Positions 62,387 through 64,000 of a stretch of DNA of 64,000 nt are shown piece after piece. Each line of letters begins with the position of its first letter. Within the stretch, counting starts at the first letter, position 1. The notes under the pieces were generated by a model. The model searched no databases, was not told the DNA's origin, and saw nothing but the letters and a program-made list of their open reading frames with translations. The stretch is from Variovorax sp. YR216. Its GTDB lineage: Bacteria > Pseudomonadota > Gammaproteobacteria > Burkholderiales > Burkholderiaceae_C. The stretch is taken from positions 1-64,000 of the forward strand of contig NZ_FNRO01000005.1 of assembly GCF_900107745.1 (NCBI RefSeq), read 5' to 3'. The position numbers and the translations under genes are program-made.

Positions 62387-63289
62387 TCAGCCGTTCGACA
62401 GCCGCTCGCGAAACGAGCCGGCGATGGCGTAGCGCAGCGCCATCGGCCAGAAGCGCAACGGCAATTGCGCCACGTCGCGCAGGCCGCCCGCGAGAGACGC
62501 GCACGCCCGCTCGCGCAGTGGCAGATCCACGGCCGTCCAGTACAGCCAGTTCACGTAGGCCGCGAGGATCCTGCGCCCCGCAGCGCGGCGGGGACCCGGC
62601 GCTCCGACCGGCAGGCGGACGGCAGCTTCCACCACCTGCCGCACGCCGCGCCACATCGCGGGGCCATTGCGACTGAGCGAGCCGCTGCGCCGGCGGTATA
62701 CGGCCAGCATATGGTCCATGCGCACCCACCGATCGGATGTGGCGGCAAGGCGCAGCCAGAGATCGAGGTCTTCGGCGTGATGCAGGTCCGGCCGGAACAG
62801 CCCGCTGCGCGAGAACAACTCGCGCCGCACGATGATGCCGTTGGTGGGCACGGTCTCGGCGTTCAACACGCTGAGGAATGGCGTCGGCTGCAGACTGGGC
62901 GCTGGACTGCTCTCGACCGGCCGGCCGTCTTCATCAATGATCTGCATGCCGCAGATGAACACATCGGCGTCGGGGTTGGCCGCCAGCGCCGTCTCGAAAG
63001 CCTCGCGGTAGCCGGGCCGCAGCAGATCGTCGCTGTCGAGGAACAGCACGAAGTCCGCCCGGCTTTCCATGATGGCGCGGTTGCGCGCGACCGACGGGCC
63101 GGCATTGCGCTGGCGCAGCACGCGAACGCCCTCGTGGCGTTCGGCGGCGTCGGCCGAGCCGTCGGTGGAACCGTCGTCCACCAGCAGCACGGGAATGCGG
63201 TTGTCGTTCCAGGCCGAGGCCAGCGTCTCCGGCAAAGTGGCGGCCGAGTTGTACGAGGCGGTCAACGCCTCCAGGAGTGGACTGCTCAC
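62387..63289 (-). CDS. Family 2 glycosyltransferase, tandem copy A
   Basis: The 300-residue protein starts at GTG 63289 (VSSPLLEALTASYNS). It has IPVLLVDDGSTDGSADAAER, VLFLDSDDLLRPGYREAFET and HHAEDLDLWLRLAATSDRW. It is 13 bp downstream of an almost identical second copy, and a close relative of the gene at 34786. The tandem copies share over 140 bp of nearly perfect DNA identity across the donor/DxD region. Confidence 0.88.
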   Translation of the reverse strand: MSSPLLEALTASYNSAATLPETLASAWNDNRIPVLLVDDGSTDGSADAAERHEGVRVLRQRNAGPSVARNRAIMESRADFVLFLDSDDLLRPGYREAFETALAANPDADVFICGMQIIDEDGRPVESSPAPSLQPTPFLSVLNAETVPTNGIIVRRELFSRSGLFRPDLHHAEDLDLWLRLAATSDRWVRMDHMLAVYRRRSGSLSRNGPAMWRGVRQVVEAAVRLPVGAPGPRRAAGRRILAAYVNWLYWTAVDLPLRERACASLAGGLRDVAQLPLRFWPMALRYAIAGSFRERLSNG

Positions 63290-63302
63290 CGCTTGGCGCC
63301 TG

Positions 63303-64000
63303 TCAATGACTGCTCGACCGACGCAAGGCACTGCGGACAATGTCGTCCAGCATGATCGGCCAGAAGCGCAACGGCAGCCGTGCAACGTCGCGCAGCACAC
63401 CGATTGCGGAGGCGCGCGCCCGCTGGCGCAGCGGCTGCGCGAAGGCGGTGTAGTACACGTAGCTGGCCCCGTTGGCGAGCGCGCGCTGCGCGGCCATCCG
63501 TCGCGGGCCGGGCTCCCCGATCGGCAGGCGTGCCGCGGCATTCGCGACCTGTCGGATGCCGCGCCACATCGCAGGTCCGTTCTTGCTGAGCGAGCCGCCG
63601 CGCCGGCGGTAGACCGCCAGGGTATGGTCCATGCGCACCCAGCGGTCGGAGGCCGTCGCCAGACGCAGCCACAGGTCCCAGTCCTCCGCATGATGCAACC
63701 CGGGCAGGAACAGGCCGCTGCGCGAGAACAACTCGCGCCGCACGATGATGCCGTTGGTGGGTACGGTCTCGGCGTTCAACATGCTGAGGAATGGCGTCGG
63801 CTGCAGACTGGGCGCCGGACGGCTCTCGATCGGCCGCCCGCCCTCGTCGATGATCTGCATGCCGCAGATGAATACATCGGCGTCGGGGTTGGCCGCCAGC
63901 GCCGTCTCGAAAGCCTCGCGGTAGCCGGGCCGCAGCAGATCGTCGCTGTCGAGGAACAGCACGAAGTCCGCCCGGCTTTCCATGATGGCGCGGTTGCGCG
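63303..64000 (-). CDS. Family 2 glycosyltransferase, tandem copy B (5' end outside window)
   Basis: The visible 232 codons run from MESRADFVLFLDSDDLLRPG to the C-terminus MLDDIVRSALRRSSSH. The text VPTNGIIVRRELFSRSGLFL, then HHAEDWDLWLRLATASDRW, matches copy A closely; the C-terminal third differs. The gene begins outside the window. Confidence 0.87.
   Translation of the reverse strand, partial: RNRAIMESRADFVLFLDSDDLLRPGYREAFETALAANPDADVFICGMQIIDEGGRPIESRPAPSLQPTPFLSMLNAETVPTNGIIVRRELFSRSGLFLPGLHHAEDWDLWLRLATASDRWVRMDHTLAVYRRRGGSLSKNGPAMWRGIRQVANAAARLPIGEPGPRRMAAQRALANGASYVYYTAFAQPLRQRARASAIGVLRDVARLPLRFWPIMLDDIVRSALRRSSSH

Overview
The window is high-GC DNA with tightly packed operons, many 4-bp ATGA overlaps, Bug-type binding proteins, MocR and LysR regulators and DUF2917-type proteins. 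This points to a betaproteobacterium of the Burkholderiales, most like Comamonadaceae (Variovorax or a close relative). That placement is inferred from gene families and style; no rRNA or other phylogenetic marker is present. No tRNA, rRNA, CRISPR array or complete transposase was seen.

Region by region. (1) 1-17.7 kb: a partial amino-acid permease, a TPR/outer-membrane barrel protein of the Slam (DUF560) type, an AI-2E family transporter, a 271-bp inverted-repeat element, a Rieske dioxygenase alpha/beta pair without its electron-transfer partners, a membrane cNMP-binding protein, a minus-strand run KaiC-like ATPase > hybrid kinase > phospholipase D lipoprotein > CDF-like transporter, a protein with three RNA-polymerase alpha-CTD-like repeats, and a three-PAS hybrid kinase. 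(2) 17.75-25.82 kb: a genomic island directly downstream of glmS, a classic insertion hotspot. It holds an IS21-family relic, a DUF6471 gene, unrecognised genes that share a repeated unknown domain, a PIN nuclease/partner pair, and two frameshifted gene remnants. (3) 25.84-29.8 kb: glmS, an Lrp-type regulator and glmU (UDP-GlcNAc synthesis). (4) 29.8-35.7 kb: a lipoprotein, a glycosyltransferase-like protein, and a four-gene surface-glycan operon.

(5) 36-39.4 kb: an Fnr-like regulator with four cysteines divergent from a BLUF photoreceptor whose key Gln is His; a DUF2917/LysR divergent pair; 5-formyl-THF cyclo-ligase. (6) 39.5-44.2 kb: lytic transglycosylase, MscS channel, GST, CCA-adding enzyme. 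(7) 44.2-48.3 kb: trehalose operon otsB-GH15-otsA, with all junctions overlapping by 4 bp. (8) 48.7-59.5 kb: a LysR-controlled catabolic cluster: intradiol ring-cleavage dioxygenase, citryl-CoA-lyase-like protein, CaiB CoA transferase, Bug binding protein, a complete Liv-type ABC importer with a fused permease-ATPase, and a MetE-like methyltransferase. (9) 59.5-62.3 kb: small proteins and a MocR regulator. (10) 62.4-64 kb: tandem, nearly identical glycosyltransferase genes, paralogous to one in region 4 and running off the window.

How parts work together: regions 3, 4 and 10 supply nucleotide sugars and glycosyltransferases for the cell surface; region 8 reads as import plus ring cleavage plus CoA-dependent breakdown of an unknown aromatic; region 7 makes and removes trehalose. 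The island genes with the repeated unknown domain and the PIN/partner pair are the best candidates for undescribed biology.
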